The notes under the pieces were generated by a model, which saw only the letters and a list, made by a program, of their open reading frames with translations, searched no databases and had not been told where the DNA came from. Shown here piece after piece: positions 46,331 through 55,486 of a stretch of DNA of 64,000 bases (position 1 is its first letter; every line of letters begins with the position of its first letter). The translations under genes were made by a program, and so were the position numbers. Source of the DNA: Streptomyces sp. Act143 (GTDB lineage Bacteria > Actinomycetota > Actinomycetes > Streptomycetales > Streptomycetaceae); contig NZ_QFRX01000001.1 in the NCBI RefSeq assembly GCF_003143935.1, positions 8,818,283-8,882,282 of the forward strand. Direction: 5' to 3'.

Positions 46331-47593
46331 GTGAGCACCTTCAAGGCCCCCAAGGGCACGTACGACCTGATCCCGCCGGACAGCGCCAAGTTCCTGGCGG
46401 TCCGCGAGGCGATCGCCGCCCCGCTGCGCAACTCCGGCTACGGCTACATCGAGACGCCCGGCTTCGAGAACGTGGAGCTCTTCGCGCGCGGTGTCGGCGA
46501 GTCCACCGACATCGTGACCAAGGAGATGTACGCCTTCGAGACCAAGGGCGGCGACCAGCTCGCGCTGCGCCCCGAAGGCACCGCGTCCGTGCTGCGCGCC
46601 GCCCTGGAGGCCAACCTGCACAAGGCGGGCAACCTCCCGGTCAAGCTCTGGTACTCGGGCTCGTACTACCGCTACGAGCGCCCGCAGAAGGGCCGTTACC
46701 GGCACTTCTCCCAGGTGGGCGCCGAGGCGATCGGCGCCGAGGACCCGGCGCTGGACGCCGAGCTGATCATCCTGGCCGACCAGGCGTACCGCTCCCTGGG
46801 GCTGCGTAACTTCCGCATCCTCCTCAACAGCCTGGGCGACAAGGAGTGCCGTCCGGTGTACCGGGAGGCGCTCCAGAACTTCCTGCGCGGCCTGGACCTG
46901 GACGAGGAGACGCTGCGCCGGGCGGAGATCAACCCGCTGCGCGTCCTCGACGACAAGCGTCCGGACGTGCAGAAGCAGCTCGGCGACGCCCCGCTGCTGC
47001 GCGACTACCTCTGCGACGCCTGCAAGGCGTACCACGAAGAGGTCCGCGAGCTGATCACGGCCGCCGGCGTCGCCTTCGAGGACGACCCCAAGCTGGTCCG
47101 CGGCCTGGACTACTACACGCGCACGACCTTCGAGTTCGTCCACGACGGTCTGGGCTCCCAGTCCGCGGTGGGCGGCGGCGGCCGCTACGACGGCCTGTCG
47201 GAGATGATCGGCGGTCCCGCGCTCCCGTCCGTCGGCTGGGCCCTCGGCGTCGACCGCACGGTCCTCGCCCTGGAGGCGGAGGGTGTCGAGCTCGAACTCC
47301 CCTCCACGACCAGCGTGTTCGCGGTCCCGCTGGGGGAGGAGGCCCGCCGGGTGCTCTTCGCCAAGGTGACCGAGCTGCGCAAGGTGGGGATCGCGGCGGA
47401 CTTCTCGTACGGCGCGAAGGGCCTCAAGGGCGCGATGAAGAACGCCAACCGCAGTGGCGCCCGCTACACGGTCGTCGCCGGTGAGCGCGACCTCGCCGAG
47501 GGCGTCGTCCAGCTCAAGGACATGGAGTCCGGCGAGCAGACGGCGATCGGCGTCAACGAGATCGTGGCGGAGCTGGAGGCCCGGCTGGGCTGA
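46331..47593 (+). CDS. hisS: Histidine--tRNA ligase
   Basis: 420-residue class II synthetase. FKAPKGTYDLIPPD opening, motif 1, motif 2 (YRYERPQKGRYRHFSQ), HisA LVRGLDYYTRTTFEF and HisB region, motif 3 GWALGVDR, and the anticodon-binding C-terminal domain (VFAVPLGEEARR onward). GTG 46331 marks the family start; in-frame upstream codons lie over the MBL gene. Followed by a terminator. Confidence 0.97.
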   Translation: MSTFKAPKGTYDLIPPDSAKFLAVREAIAAPLRNSGYGYIETPGFENVELFARGVGESTDIVTKEMYAFETKGGDQLALRPEGTASVLRAALEANLHKAGNLPVKLWYSGSYYRYERPQKGRYRHFSQVGAEAIGAEDPALDAELIILADQAYRSLGLRNFRILLNSLGDKECRPVYREALQNFLRGLDLDEETLRRAEINPLRVLDDKRPDVQKQLGDAPLLRDYLCDACKAYHEEVRELITAAGVAFEDDPKLVRGLDYYTRTTFEFVHDGLGSQSAVGGGGRYDGLSEMIGGPALPSVGWALGVDRTVLALEAEGVELELPSTTSVFAVPLGEEARRVLFAKVTELRKVGIAADFSYGAKGLKGAMKNANRSGARYTVVAGERDLAEGVVQLKDMESGEQTAIGVNEIVAELEARLG

Positions 47594-47603
47594 GTGAGAC
47601 GCG

Positions 47604-47632
47604 AGGGCGCCGGGAAACCCCGGCGCCCTTTC
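47604..47632 (+). terminator. Terminator after hisS
   Basis: 11-bp perfect stem AGGGCGCCGGG / CCCGGCGCCCT, AAAC loop, then TTCT. It ends at the stop of the decayed regulator gene on the other strand. Confidence 0.85.
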
Positions 47633-48319
47633 TCATGGGTCCGACACCCCGAACCACATCGCGCCCGTCACCGCCGCGGCCCGGTCGTCGCCCCCCAACT
47701 TGCCGAGGGCGCGCGGCAGAGGGGCCTGCACGGTCGACTCCCCGCTGCCCAACCGCCGCTCCGACAGCCGGGGGCGTTCCGGCCGGGTACGGAGCCGGTC
47801 GACCGGGCGGGCCACCACCGAGGGCGCCGGTACGGGCCTCGCCCCCGCGCGGCGGCCCGTACCGCCTCCGCAAGCTCCCCGCGCGGCAGATCCTTGAGCG
47901 GACAGCTCGCCGCGCCAGCCTCCACGGCCCACGGAAGGTCGCGGTCCGTCTCGTGCGTCGTCAGAACGATGACCTGACAAGGCAGTGCGGCCGCGGCCAT
48001 CCGCTCGATCGAGTCCACGCCACCGCCGCCCGGCATCCACAGGTCCATCGGCACGACGTCCGGGCGCAGTTCCGCCCCCGGCGGGTTCTGCCGGGACGTC
48101 TCGTCCAGCACGTCGGCAGGCGCCTCTCACCGACCGGCACCGCCGACGGCAGGAACAGGGCGCCAGGGCCACCGTCAGGCAGCCGAGCGCCTGCCGCTCG
48201 TCCGGTGGGTCGCCCCGCAGGACGGGGTGGTCGGCCGGATCAGCGCGAAGTCGGTGTCCCGGAGCCGGAACGACCGGTCCCCGGGTGTACGCGCCGATGA
48301 GTCCCGCGGGAATCCTCAT
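47633..48319 (-). pseudogene. Decayed NarL/LuxR-type response regulator region
   Basis: Pieces of one response regulator are found in two frames. In one frame (about 48090-47885) is a receiver half: LRPDVVPMDLWMP (phospho-Asp site), IVLTTHETD and CPLKDLPRGELAEAV. It lacks the N-terminal acidic pocket. In the other frame (about 47870-47633) follows APSVVARPVDRLRTRPERP and a LuxR-HTH end (GESTVQAPLPRALGKLGGDDRAAAVTGAMWFG), in which about 18 residues expected between LSERRL and GESTV are missing. So there is at least a frameshift and a deletion. The 200 bp before it may be a remnant of the sensor kinase. An intact ORF in one frame starts by ATGA overlap with the permease gene, so a rewritten short protein is possible. 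Confidence 0.6.
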
Positions 48320-49161
48320 CCGTCGCGCCGGTCCTTCCAGCGGAAGGTCAGCAGGCACAGCACCAATCCTCCGACGCACCAGGCGCCCAGGACCAGGGCG
48401 GTACGGCCGAACTCCCAGCCGCCCGCCTGCTCCAGGACCCGCGCCGAGTCCGGCAGGAACACCCCGCGCAGCCCCTGGCACATCCACTTCAGCGGGAACA
48501 GGGCACCGATGTTCAGCATCCAGTCCGGGATGGTGTCGATCGCGATGTACACCCCGGAGATGAACTGCAGGACCAGGAAGGGGAGTATGACGACCGAGCT
48601 CGCGCTCTTGCCGGACCTCGGGACCGAGCTGATCGCGATGCCGAGCAGCGCGCACGCCGTCAGACCGAGGACGAAGATCCAGGCGAAGTGGAACCAGTGC
48701 GCGGCGTCCGGGGGCAGCTCGACGTCGTACAGCGTCGTGCCGACGAGGAGCAGGATCGCCGTCTCCATCAGGCCGGTGACCAGAACCAGCCAGATCTTGC
48801 CGAGGAAGTACGCCGCCGGGGGCATCGGTGTGCCGCGCAGTCGGCGCAGCACCTTGTCGTCCCGCTCGATGGCGATCGAGATGCCCAGGGACTGGAAGCT
48901 GGTCGACATGATGCCGGCGGCCATCATCGCGGGGACGTAGAGCTGCGAGGCCGTGATGCCCGCGCCTTGCACGTCGTCGCTGAAGATCGACGCGAACAGG
49001 AAGAGGAAGACGACCGGGAAGGCGAAGGAGAACACCATCTGGTCGCGCTGGCGGAAGAACTGTCTGATCTCCAGGGCCCCGCGCCGCAGCCCGATGTCCC
49101 AGGCGCCCGGCAGCCGCTCGGCGCGCGTGTCCGTCCCGGACCGTACGGCGGTCGTGGTCAT
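48316..49161 (-). CDS. ABC-2 type exporter permease (DrrB-like)
   Basis: 281-residue membrane permease with six helices: a first pair around residues 45-90 (FAFPVVFLFLFASIF), then MMAAGIMSTSFQSLGISIAIERDDKVLRRLRGTPMPP, typical of ABC-2 drug exporters. ATG 49161 overlaps the stop of the upstream ATPase gene. It forms the membrane half of an efflux pump with that ATPase; the substrate is unknown. The decayed response regulator downstream may once have controlled it. Confidence 0.88.
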   Translation of the reverse strand: MTTTAVRSGTDTRAERLPGAWDIGLRRGALEIRQFFRQRDQMVFSFAFPVVFLFLFASIFSDDVQGAGITASQLYVPAMMAAGIMSTSFQSLGISIAIERDDKVLRRLRGTPMPPAAYFLGKIWLVLVTGLMETAILLLVGTTLYDVELPPDAAHWFHFAWIFVLGLTACALLGIAISSVPRSGKSASSVVILPFLVLQFISGVYIAIDTIPDWMLNIGALFPLKWMCQGLRGVFLPDSARVLEQAGGWEFGRTALVLGAWCVGGLVLCLLTFRWKDRRDG

Positions 49162-50024
49162 CGCGCGTCCTCCTGTCCGGTCAGCCGGAGGTAGACGTCC
49201 TCCAGCGTGGGCCGGCTCACCCGCAGCCCCGGGATCTCGCCGTCGAAGCGGTGCGTGAGCTCGGCGACCGTGCGGGTCGGGGTCTCCGTGCGCTCGGTGC
49301 GCGGGGTGCCGTCCGGCTCGGTCCACTCGACGGTCGCCTCGGTGCCGTGGCGCTCCCGCAGGGCGGCGGGACGGCCCTCGGCGACGATCCGGCCCTCGGT
49401 CACCACGGCCAGCCGGTCGGCCAGGGCCTCGGCCTCCTCCAGGTAGTGCGTGGTGAGGAGGATGGTCGTGCCCTCGTCGGAGAGGGTGCGGATCAGCTCC
49501 CAGAAGCGGCGACGGGCCGCCGGGTCGAAGCCGGTCGTCGGCTCGTCCAGGAGCAGGAGCTCGGGGCCGCCGATCACTCCCAGGGCCACGTCGAGGCGAC
49601 GGCGCTGGCCGCCCGACAGGCCCTTGATCCGGCTGCCCGCCTTCTCCGCCAGCCCCACCAGACCGATGACCTCCTCCGGGTCGCGCGGGCTCGGGTAGTA
49701 GCGGGCGAAATGGCGCACGGTCTCGCGGACCGTCAACTCGGCGGGCGCGGATTCGTCCTGCCAGACGATTCCCACACGGGACCTCCACGCGCGGGTGCCC
49801 TTCGCCGGGTCCGCGCCGAGCACGGACACCTCGCCCGCGTCCCGGCCGCGGTTGCCCTGGAGGATCTCGACGGTCGTGGTCTTGCCCGCGCCATTGGGTC
49901 CCAGCAGGCCGAACACCTCGCCCCGCCCGATGCCGAGATCGATCCCGTCGACCGCGGTCACGTCGCCGTACCGCTTGCGCAGTCCCCGTACGTCGACCGC
50001 GAGTTCGTTCGCGTGTGCTGTCAT
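49158..50024 (-). CDS. ABC exporter ATP-binding protein (DrrA-like)
   Basis: 288-residue ATPase: Walker A GPNGAGKTT (about residue 42), Q-loop WQDES, signature LSGGQRRR, Walker B LLLLDEP and H-loop TTHYLEEAE. The C-terminal 60 residues form the extension typical of DrrA/daunorubicin-type exporters. ATG 50024 begins the family homology; earlier ATG 50120 is out of pattern. Divergent from the VKOR gene (147 bp apart). Confidence 0.92.
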   Translation of the reverse strand: MTAHANELAVDVRGLRKRYGDVTAVDGIDLGIGRGEVFGLLGPNGAGKTTTVEILQGNRGRDAGEVSVLGADPAKGTRAWRSRVGIVWQDESAPAELTVRETVRHFARYYPSPRDPEEVIGLVGLAEKAGSRIKGLSGGQRRRLDVALGVIGGPELLLLDEPTTGFDPAARRRFWELIRTLSDEGTTILLTTHYLEEAEALADRLAVVTEGRIVAEGRPAALRERHGTEATVEWTEPDGTPRTERTETPTRTVAELTHRFDGEIPGLRVSRPTLEDVYLRLTGQEDAR

Positions 50025-50170
50025 GTTTTCAAGACTCGGCCGGAACCGAACATTCAGAGACAGCCGTGCGTACTTCCTTATGTCCAGCGAACGGTGGGCA
50101 AGGCCTCGTGTACGGCACAATGGCCCCTGCCCGAAGAAGGTCCAACTCTCAAGCAGACGGAATCGGCGTG

Positions 50171-50827
50171 ATGAGCAAGACCACAGTCAAGAGCGTCTCC
50201 ACCGTGCCCGAGCCGGATCGCACGGCCGGCGCGCCACGGTCGGTGGGAGGCAGCCGTGCCCTCGCCGTGCTGCTGGTGCTCACCGGAGCGGCCGGCCTGC
50301 TCGCCGCGTGGGTCATCACGATCGACAAGTTCAAGCTGCTGGAAGCCAAGGTCGAGGGCAAGACCTTCACCCCCGGGTGCAGCCTGAACCCCGTCGTCTC
50401 CTGCGGCAGCGTCATGGAGTCCAAGCAGGCCGCGGTGTTCGGCTTCCCCAACCCGATGCTCGGCCTGGTCGCCTACGGCATCGTCGTCTGCGTCGGCATG
50501 AGCCTGCTCGCCGGGGCCCGCTTCCCGCGCTGGTACTGGCTGACCTTCAACGCCGGCACCCTCTTCGGCGTCGGCTTCTGCGCCTGGCTGATGTTCCAGT
50601 CGCTGTACCGCATCAACGCCCTGTGCCTGTGGTGCTCCCTGGCCTGGGTCGCGACGATCATCATGTTCTGGTACGTGACCTCGTTCAACGTGCGCAACGG
50701 CTTCATCCCCGCCCCGCGCTGGCTGAAGAGCTTCTTCGGCGAGTTCACCTGGGTCCTGCCGGTCCTGCACATCGGCATCATCGGCATGCTGATCCTGACG
50801 CGCTGGTGGGACTTCTGGACCAGCTGA
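50171..50827 (+). CDS. Vitamin K epoxide reductase (VKOR) family protein
   Basis: 218-residue membrane oxidoreductase that re-oxidises or reduces quinone-linked thiols in extracytoplasmic disulfide formation. The active CLWC is Cys 152 and 155 (LCLWCSLAW), and the loop cysteines are Cys 70 and 78 (PGCSLNPVVSCGSVM). Four to five helices are predicted. In actinobacteria it pairs with DsbA-like oxidases; the cytoplasmic-looking DsbA in this window is not obviously its partner. ATG 50171 (or GTG 50168). Confidence 0.9.
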   Translation: MSKTTVKSVSTVPEPDRTAGAPRSVGGSRALAVLLVLTGAAGLLAAWVITIDKFKLLEAKVEGKTFTPGCSLNPVVSCGSVMESKQAAVFGFPNPMLGLVAYGIVVCVGMSLLAGARFPRWYWLTFNAGTLFGVGFCAWLMFQSLYRINALCLWCSLAWVATIIMFWYVTSFNVRNGFIPAPRWLKSFFGEFTWVLPVLHIGIIGMLILTRWWDFWTS

Positions 50828-50886
50828 CCGCCGGGCCCTCCCGGGGCCCGGACCGACTGTCAGTGCGGTGATTTAGGGTTTTGGAC

Positions 50887-52242
50887 GTGGAGCCCGATCT
50901 GTTCACCGCCGCAGCCGAAGACCGCCAGGAGAAGGACCCCGCCGGGAGTCCCCTGGCGGTGCGGATGCGCCCGCGCACCCTCGACGAGGTGGTGGGCCAG
51001 CAGCACCTGCTGAAGCCCGGCTCACCCCTGCGCCGCCTGGTCGGCGAGGGCGCGGGCGGACCGGCCGGACCGTCCTCGGTGATCCTGTGGGGCCCGCCCG
51101 GCACCGGCAAGACGACTCTCGCCTACGTCGTCTCCAAGGCCACCAACAAGCGTTTCGTCGAACTGTCGGCGATCACCGCGGGCGTCAAGGAGGTCCGCGC
51201 GGTCATCGACGGCGCCCGCCGCGCCACCGGGGGGTACGGCAAGGAGACCGTCCTCTTCCTCGACGAGATCCACCGCTTCAGCAAGGCCCAGCAGGATTCC
51301 CTGCTGCCCGCCGTCGAGAACCGCTGGGTCACCCTGATCGCGGCGACCACCGAGAACCCCTACTTCTCCGTGATCTCCCCGCTGCTCTCCCGCTCCCTCC
51401 TGCTGACCCTCGAACCCCTCACGGACGACGACGTGCGCGGGCTCCTCAAGCGGGCGCTGAGCGACGAGCGCGGCCTGAAGGACGCCGTAGGACTGCCCGA
51501 GGACACCGCGGACCACCTGCTGCGGATCGCCGGCGGCGACGCCCGCCGCGCACTCACCGCCCTGGAGGCCGCCGCCGGAGCCGCCCTCGACAAGGGCGAG
51601 ACCGAGATCTCCCTCCAGACGCTGGAGGAGACCGTCGACCGCGCCGCGGTGAAGTACGACCGCGACGGCGACCAGCACTACGACGTCGCCAGCGCCCTCA
51701 TCAAGTCCATCAGGGGCTCGGACGTCGACGCCGCCCTGCACTACCTGGCCCGCATGATCGAGGCCGGCGAGGACCCCCGCTTCATCGCCCGCCGCCTGAT
51801 GATCTCCGCCAGCGAGGACATCGGACTGGCCGACCCCAACGCCCTGTCCATCGCGGTCGCCGCCGCCCAGGCCGTCGCCATGATCGGCTTCCCCGAGGCC
51901 GCCCTCACCCTCAGCCACGCCACCATCGCCCTGGCGCTCGCCCCCAAGTCCAACTCCGCGACGACCGCGATCGGCGCCGCCCTGGACGACGTACGCAAGG
52001 GCCTGGCCGGCTCGGTGCCGCCGCATCTGCGGGACGGGCACTACAAGGGAGCCGCCAAGCTCGGGCACGCCCAGGGATACGTGTATCCGCACGACCTGCC
52101 CGAGGGCATCGCCGAGCAGCAGTACGCCCCGGACGCCCTCAAGGACCGCGAGTACTACGACCCGACCCGGCACGGAGCCGAGGCGCGGTACGCGGACGCG
52201 GTGGAGTGGACCCGCAAGCACCTCGGTCGCAAGCGGTCCTGA
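50887..52242 (+). CDS. rarA: Replication-associated recombination AAA+ ATPase RarA (MgsA)
   Basis: 451-residue AAA+ protein acting at stalled replication forks. Walker A GPPGTGKTTL (about residue 64), Walker B LFLDEIHRF, sensor ATTENP, then the tetramerisation and C-terminal MgsA domain (HYKGAAKLGHAQGYVYPHD). GTG 50887 follows TTAGGGT, about 7 bp upstream, with no ribosome-binding site, so a leaderless mRNA is likely; TTG 50881 is in frame but less plausible. Confidence 0.94.
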   Translation: MEPDLFTAAAEDRQEKDPAGSPLAVRMRPRTLDEVVGQQHLLKPGSPLRRLVGEGAGGPAGPSSVILWGPPGTGKTTLAYVVSKATNKRFVELSAITAGVKEVRAVIDGARRATGGYGKETVLFLDEIHRFSKAQQDSLLPAVENRWVTLIAATTENPYFSVISPLLSRSLLLTLEPLTDDDVRGLLKRALSDERGLKDAVGLPEDTADHLLRIAGGDARRALTALEAAAGAALDKGETEISLQTLEETVDRAAVKYDRDGDQHYDVASALIKSIRGSDVDAALHYLARMIEAGEDPRFIARRLMISASEDIGLADPNALSIAVAAAQAVAMIGFPEAALTLSHATIALALAPKSNSATTAIGAALDDVRKGLAGSVPPHLRDGHYKGAAKLGHAQGYVYPHDLPEGIAEQQYAPDALKDREYYDPTRHGAEARYADAVEWTRKHLGRKRS

Positions 52243-52250
52243 GCAGCCTG

Positions 52251-52535
52251 TAGAATCCGTCGAAGTGCTGTGTCCCGTGCTGTCAGAACGGGACGGTCAG
52301 CCGGAACCCCCAGGGGTTCCAGGAGCGTCGCGCACCGTTCGAATGGTGTCGCGGGCAGCCCACCACCACTCACCACCCGGTGAGAGCGGTCGGTGGGCCA
52401 CTCGCGTGCTGCACGTAGTGCCCAGACCAGGGAGCGGCTGCCCACCAGGCCCGGCAACGGACCCGGAGGGTTTCCCCGGCTGCGGATGCGACCTCCCTCA
52501 ACCCTGACAAGCCGAACACTGAGAAATGAGAGATT
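52251..52535 (+). promoter_or_regulatory. rpsD promoter and long structured leader
   Basis: A TAGAAT -10 box (52251-52256), just after the rarA stop, starts a leader of about 270 nt before the rpsD GTG, with no gene inside. Hairpins visible: GTCCCG/CGGGAC (52272-52294), GGAACCC/GGGTTCC with a 4-nt loop (52303-52320) and CCACC/GGTGG-type pairings near 52360-52396. Such a leader upstream of S4 is a candidate autoregulatory RNA. Confidence 0.5.
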
Positions 52536-53150
52536 GTGGCGAACCAGTCCCGCCCCAAGGTCAAGAAGTCGCGTGCCCTCGGCATCGCGCTGACCCCGAA
52601 GGCCGTCAAGTACTTCGAGGCCCGTCCCTACCCGCCGGGTGAGCACGGCCGCGGCCGCAAGCAGAACTCGGACTACAAGGTCCGTCTGCTGGAGAAGCAG
52701 CGTCTGCGCGCGCAGTACGACATCTCCGAGCGCCAGCTGGTCCGCGCCTACGAGCGTGCCTCCAAGGTGCAGGGCAAGACCGGTGAGGCCCTGATCGTCG
52801 AGCTCGAGCGCCGTCTCGACGCCCTGGTCCTGCGTTCGGGCATCGCCCGCACCATCTACCAGGCCCGTCAGATGGTCGTGCACGGCCACATCGAGGTCAA
52901 CGGCCAGAAGGTCGACAAGCCGTCCTTCCGCGTCCGTCCCGACGACGTCGTGATGGTCCGTGAGCGCAGCCGCGAGAAGACCCTCTTCTCCATCGCCCGC
53001 GAGGGCGGCTTCGCCCCCGAGGGTGAGACCCCGCGCTACCTCCAGGTGAACCTCAAGGCCCTGGCGTTCCGCCTGGACCGTGAGCCGAACCGCAAGGAGA
53101 TCCCGGTGATCTGCGACGAGCAGCTCGTCGTCGAGTACTACGCCCGTTGA
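52536..53150 (+). CDS. rpsD: 30S ribosomal protein S4
   Basis: 204-residue primary rRNA-binding protein of the 30S subunit. The S4 RNA-binding domain (RRLDALVLRSGIARTIYQARQMVVHGHIEVNGQKV, in parts) sits at about residues 90-150. The N-terminal zinc Cys4 cluster of some bacterial S4 proteins is absent (the C-minus type, common in actinobacteria). GTG 52536 after GAGAG. Its gene is outside the alpha operon, as is usual in Streptomyces. Confidence 0.97.
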   Translation: MANQSRPKVKKSRALGIALTPKAVKYFEARPYPPGEHGRGRKQNSDYKVRLLEKQRLRAQYDISERQLVRAYERASKVQGKTGEALIVELERRLDALVLRSGIARTIYQARQMVVHGHIEVNGQKVDKPSFRVRPDDVVMVRERSREKTLFSIAREGGFAPEGETPRYLQVNLKALAFRLDREPNRKEIPVICDEQLVVEYYAR

Positions 53151-53180
53151 TCCCTCAGCGGTCGTAGCACTCTCTGCGCC

Positions 53181-55316
53181 TCAGCCCGCCGTCTCCCCGC
53201 CCTTCCGGGCACGGGAGGCGGCGGGTTCGTGCATGATGACGGCCCCGCCCGCGTGCCGGGCCGGACCGCGCGGGCCGGGCAGCGGAGCCGGCGGCCGCCC
53301 CAGCGCCCGGGCCACGGCCGCCTCCCGGTCGAGCCGGCCCCCTTCCCGTACGCACGCCTCGTACCGCTCGTCACCCAGTTCCGCCCGGGCCGCGGCCTCG
53401 CACAGCTCGTGCGGGGTGTTGAAGTAGGCGGACCCGAACAGCGGCAGCCCCACCGAGGGCCACATCGCAGCGGCCGCACCCTGCAGCAGCGCGGCCTCCG
53501 CGGCATCGCCCTGGGCCACCGTGACCAGCGCCAGCAGTTCGATCGACAGCACCGCGCCGAGCAGGTCGTTGAAGGTGTGCGCCGCGCCCAGGGAGTCGGA
53601 CAGCAGCTCGCGGGCACCGGCCGGGTCGCCGTCGCTCCAGGCCGCGTACGCCAGCACGTACAGCGCGTACGACCGGGCCCACCGCTCCCCGTGGTCCTCG
53701 CAGACCTGGCGCACGTCCTCGCACAGCTTCACGGCCTCCGGCAGATCGCCCTGGAACGCCCGGGTCATCGCCAGCTCCACCTGCCCCATCAGGACGCTGC
53801 TGTTGAGCTCGCCGATCTCCTGGTAGCGGTCGAGCGACGAGCGCAGCAGCGTTTCTGCGCGCGGCATGTCGTCCGTGACCAGGGCCAGACAGCCGGTGCG
53901 GTGCTCGGCGTAGGCGATCGCCGTCGGGTCCGCCGAACGCTCCGCCGTCTCCCGGCACTCCTGGAGCGCCGCCAGCGCGGGCACGGTGTCGCCCTGGAGG
54001 ATCGCGACATAGCCGAGCACCCACAGGGCCTTCAGCCGGGACGACTCGTGGTCGGAATCCACATGCACGCACTGCTCCAGCCAGTGCCGCCCCTCCGACA
54101 GCCGCCCGCAGCCCGTCCAGTAGAACCAGAGCGAGCTCGCGAGGTACTGGCCCAGGTGCGCTTCCTCCGGGTCGGCCAGACAGTGCTCCAGGGCACACCG
54201 CAGATTCGGCAGCTCCGTCTCGACGAGCCGCGCCAGCTCGCCCTGCCGCGGCGAGAACCAGTCCAGCTCGCACCAGGTGGCCAGGCCCAGATACCAGTCG
54301 CGGTGCCGTCGGCGCAGCCGCTCCGCGTCCCCGGTCGCCTCCAGCCAGTCCGCGCCGTAGGCCCGGAGGGTGTCCAGCATCCGGTAGCGCACCCCCGCCG
54401 CGGTCTCCTCGCGCGCGACCACGGACTGCGCGACCAGCTCCGTCAGCACATCGAGGACGTCCGGCTCGGCCAGTCCGTCGCCGCTGCACACGTACTCCAC
54501 GGCCTCCAGGTCGAAGGGCCCCGCGAACACCGACAGGCGCGACCACAGCAGCCGCTCCCCGGGCGTGCACAGCTCATGGCTCCAGCCGATGGCCGTGCGC
54601 AGGGCACGGTGCCGCTCCGGGGAACCATGGGCCGCGCCCGTCAGCAGCCGGAAGCGGTCCTCGAACCGGGCCAGCAACTGGGCGGGGGACAGGGCCCGCA
54701 GCCGCCCGGCCGCCAGCTCGACGGCGAGCGGGATGCTGTCCAGCCGCCGGCACAGCTCGCGTGCGTCGGGATCGTCACCCACGGCCAGGCCCTGCTGCCC
54801 CGCCCGGTCGACGAAGAGCTCGACGGCCTCGTCCGCGCCCAGCGGCGCCAGCACGAACACCCGCTCACCCGGTACGGACAGCGGCCTGCGGCCCGTCGCG
54901 AGCACGGTGAGCCCCGGCACCCGGCGCAGCAGGTCGGCCACCAGCTCCGCGCACGCCTCGACGAGGTGCTCGAACCCGTCGAGCACCAGCAGGAGTCGAC
55001 GTCCCGGCGCGCCCAGATGCTCCAGCAGCGTCTCGCGCGGCAGCCGCGTCGTGTGGTCCGTCAGCCCCAGCGCGTCCACGACCGCGTAGTCCACGAGCTC
55101 CGGATCGCGTACCGCCGCCAGTTCGACGCGCCACGCACCGGCGTCCCGCGCGGCCCGTGCCGCGAGCCGTGACTTGCCGATCCCGCCGGCGCCGGTCACG
55201 GTGACCAGGCGCGAGCTCTCCAGCAGTCGGGACAGCGCGGCGAGTTCGGCCGTGCGGCCCACGAACGCGTCGAGTTCGAGGGGCAGATTGCCGTCGCTGA
55301 GCCGATCATCCCGCAT
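53181..55316 (-). CDS. STAND/NB-ARC ATPase with TPR-like repeats, no DNA-binding domain
   Basis: 711 residues. P-loop GAGGIGKSRL (about residues 38-47), LLLVLDGFEHLVEA (Walker B-type, near 107), the GxP-containing IPLAVELAAGRL near 200, then a helical TPR-like half (ALEHCLADPEEAHLGQYL onward). Overall it matches AfsR/MalT-type signal ATPases. However, the C-terminus runs into a Pro/Gly tail with no LuxR or SARP DNA-binding helix, so it probably acts through another protein or is a truncated regulator. ATG 55316 is the family start. Its 3' end contains a strong CCCGCC...GGCGGG inverted repeat that also faces rpsD. Confidence 0.8.
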   Translation of the reverse strand: MRDDRLSDGNLPLELDAFVGRTAELAALSRLLESSRLVTVTGAGGIGKSRLAARAARDAGAWRVELAAVRDPELVDYAVVDALGLTDHTTRLPRETLLEHLGAPGRRLLLVLDGFEHLVEACAELVADLLRRVPGLTVLATGRRPLSVPGERVFVLAPLGADEAVELFVDRAGQQGLAVGDDPDARELCRRLDSIPLAVELAAGRLRALSPAQLLARFEDRFRLLTGAAHGSPERHRALRTAIGWSHELCTPGERLLWSRLSVFAGPFDLEAVEYVCSGDGLAEPDVLDVLTELVAQSVVAREETAAGVRYRMLDTLRAYGADWLEATGDAERLRRRHRDWYLGLATWCELDWFSPRQGELARLVETELPNLRCALEHCLADPEEAHLGQYLASSLWFYWTGCGRLSEGRHWLEQCVHVDSDHESSRLKALWVLGYVAILQGDTVPALAALQECRETAERSADPTAIAYAEHRTGCLALVTDDMPRAETLLRSSLDRYQEIGELNSSVLMGQVELAMTRAFQGDLPEAVKLCEDVRQVCEDHGERWARSYALYVLAYAAWSDGDPAGARELLSDSLGAAHTFNDLLGAVLSIELLALVTVAQGDAAEAALLQGAAAAMWPSVGLPLFGSAYFNTPHELCEAAARAELGDERYEACVREGGRLDREAAVARALGRPPAPLPGPRGPARHAGGAVIMHEPAASRARKGGETAG

Positions 55317-55486
55317 GGGACACGGAGCGTACTCAACCGTAATCACTCCGTACAATCGCTTCGCTCAAGTCCGGTGCGCCCGGACGGTAATACCGGTGCG
55401 GAGTCCCACTCGCGGCGCGATAGGCTCGGGGCCACTTGTTTTTTGGGTTCCGATGTTCAGAGCACGTATACGGGAGCGGGTGCGCA

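Noticed and set aside
48119..48319. Start of an intact sensor kinase gene after the ABC permease
   Set aside because: The frame that overlaps the permease stop shows no membrane helix or kinase motif and runs directly into the decayed regulator.
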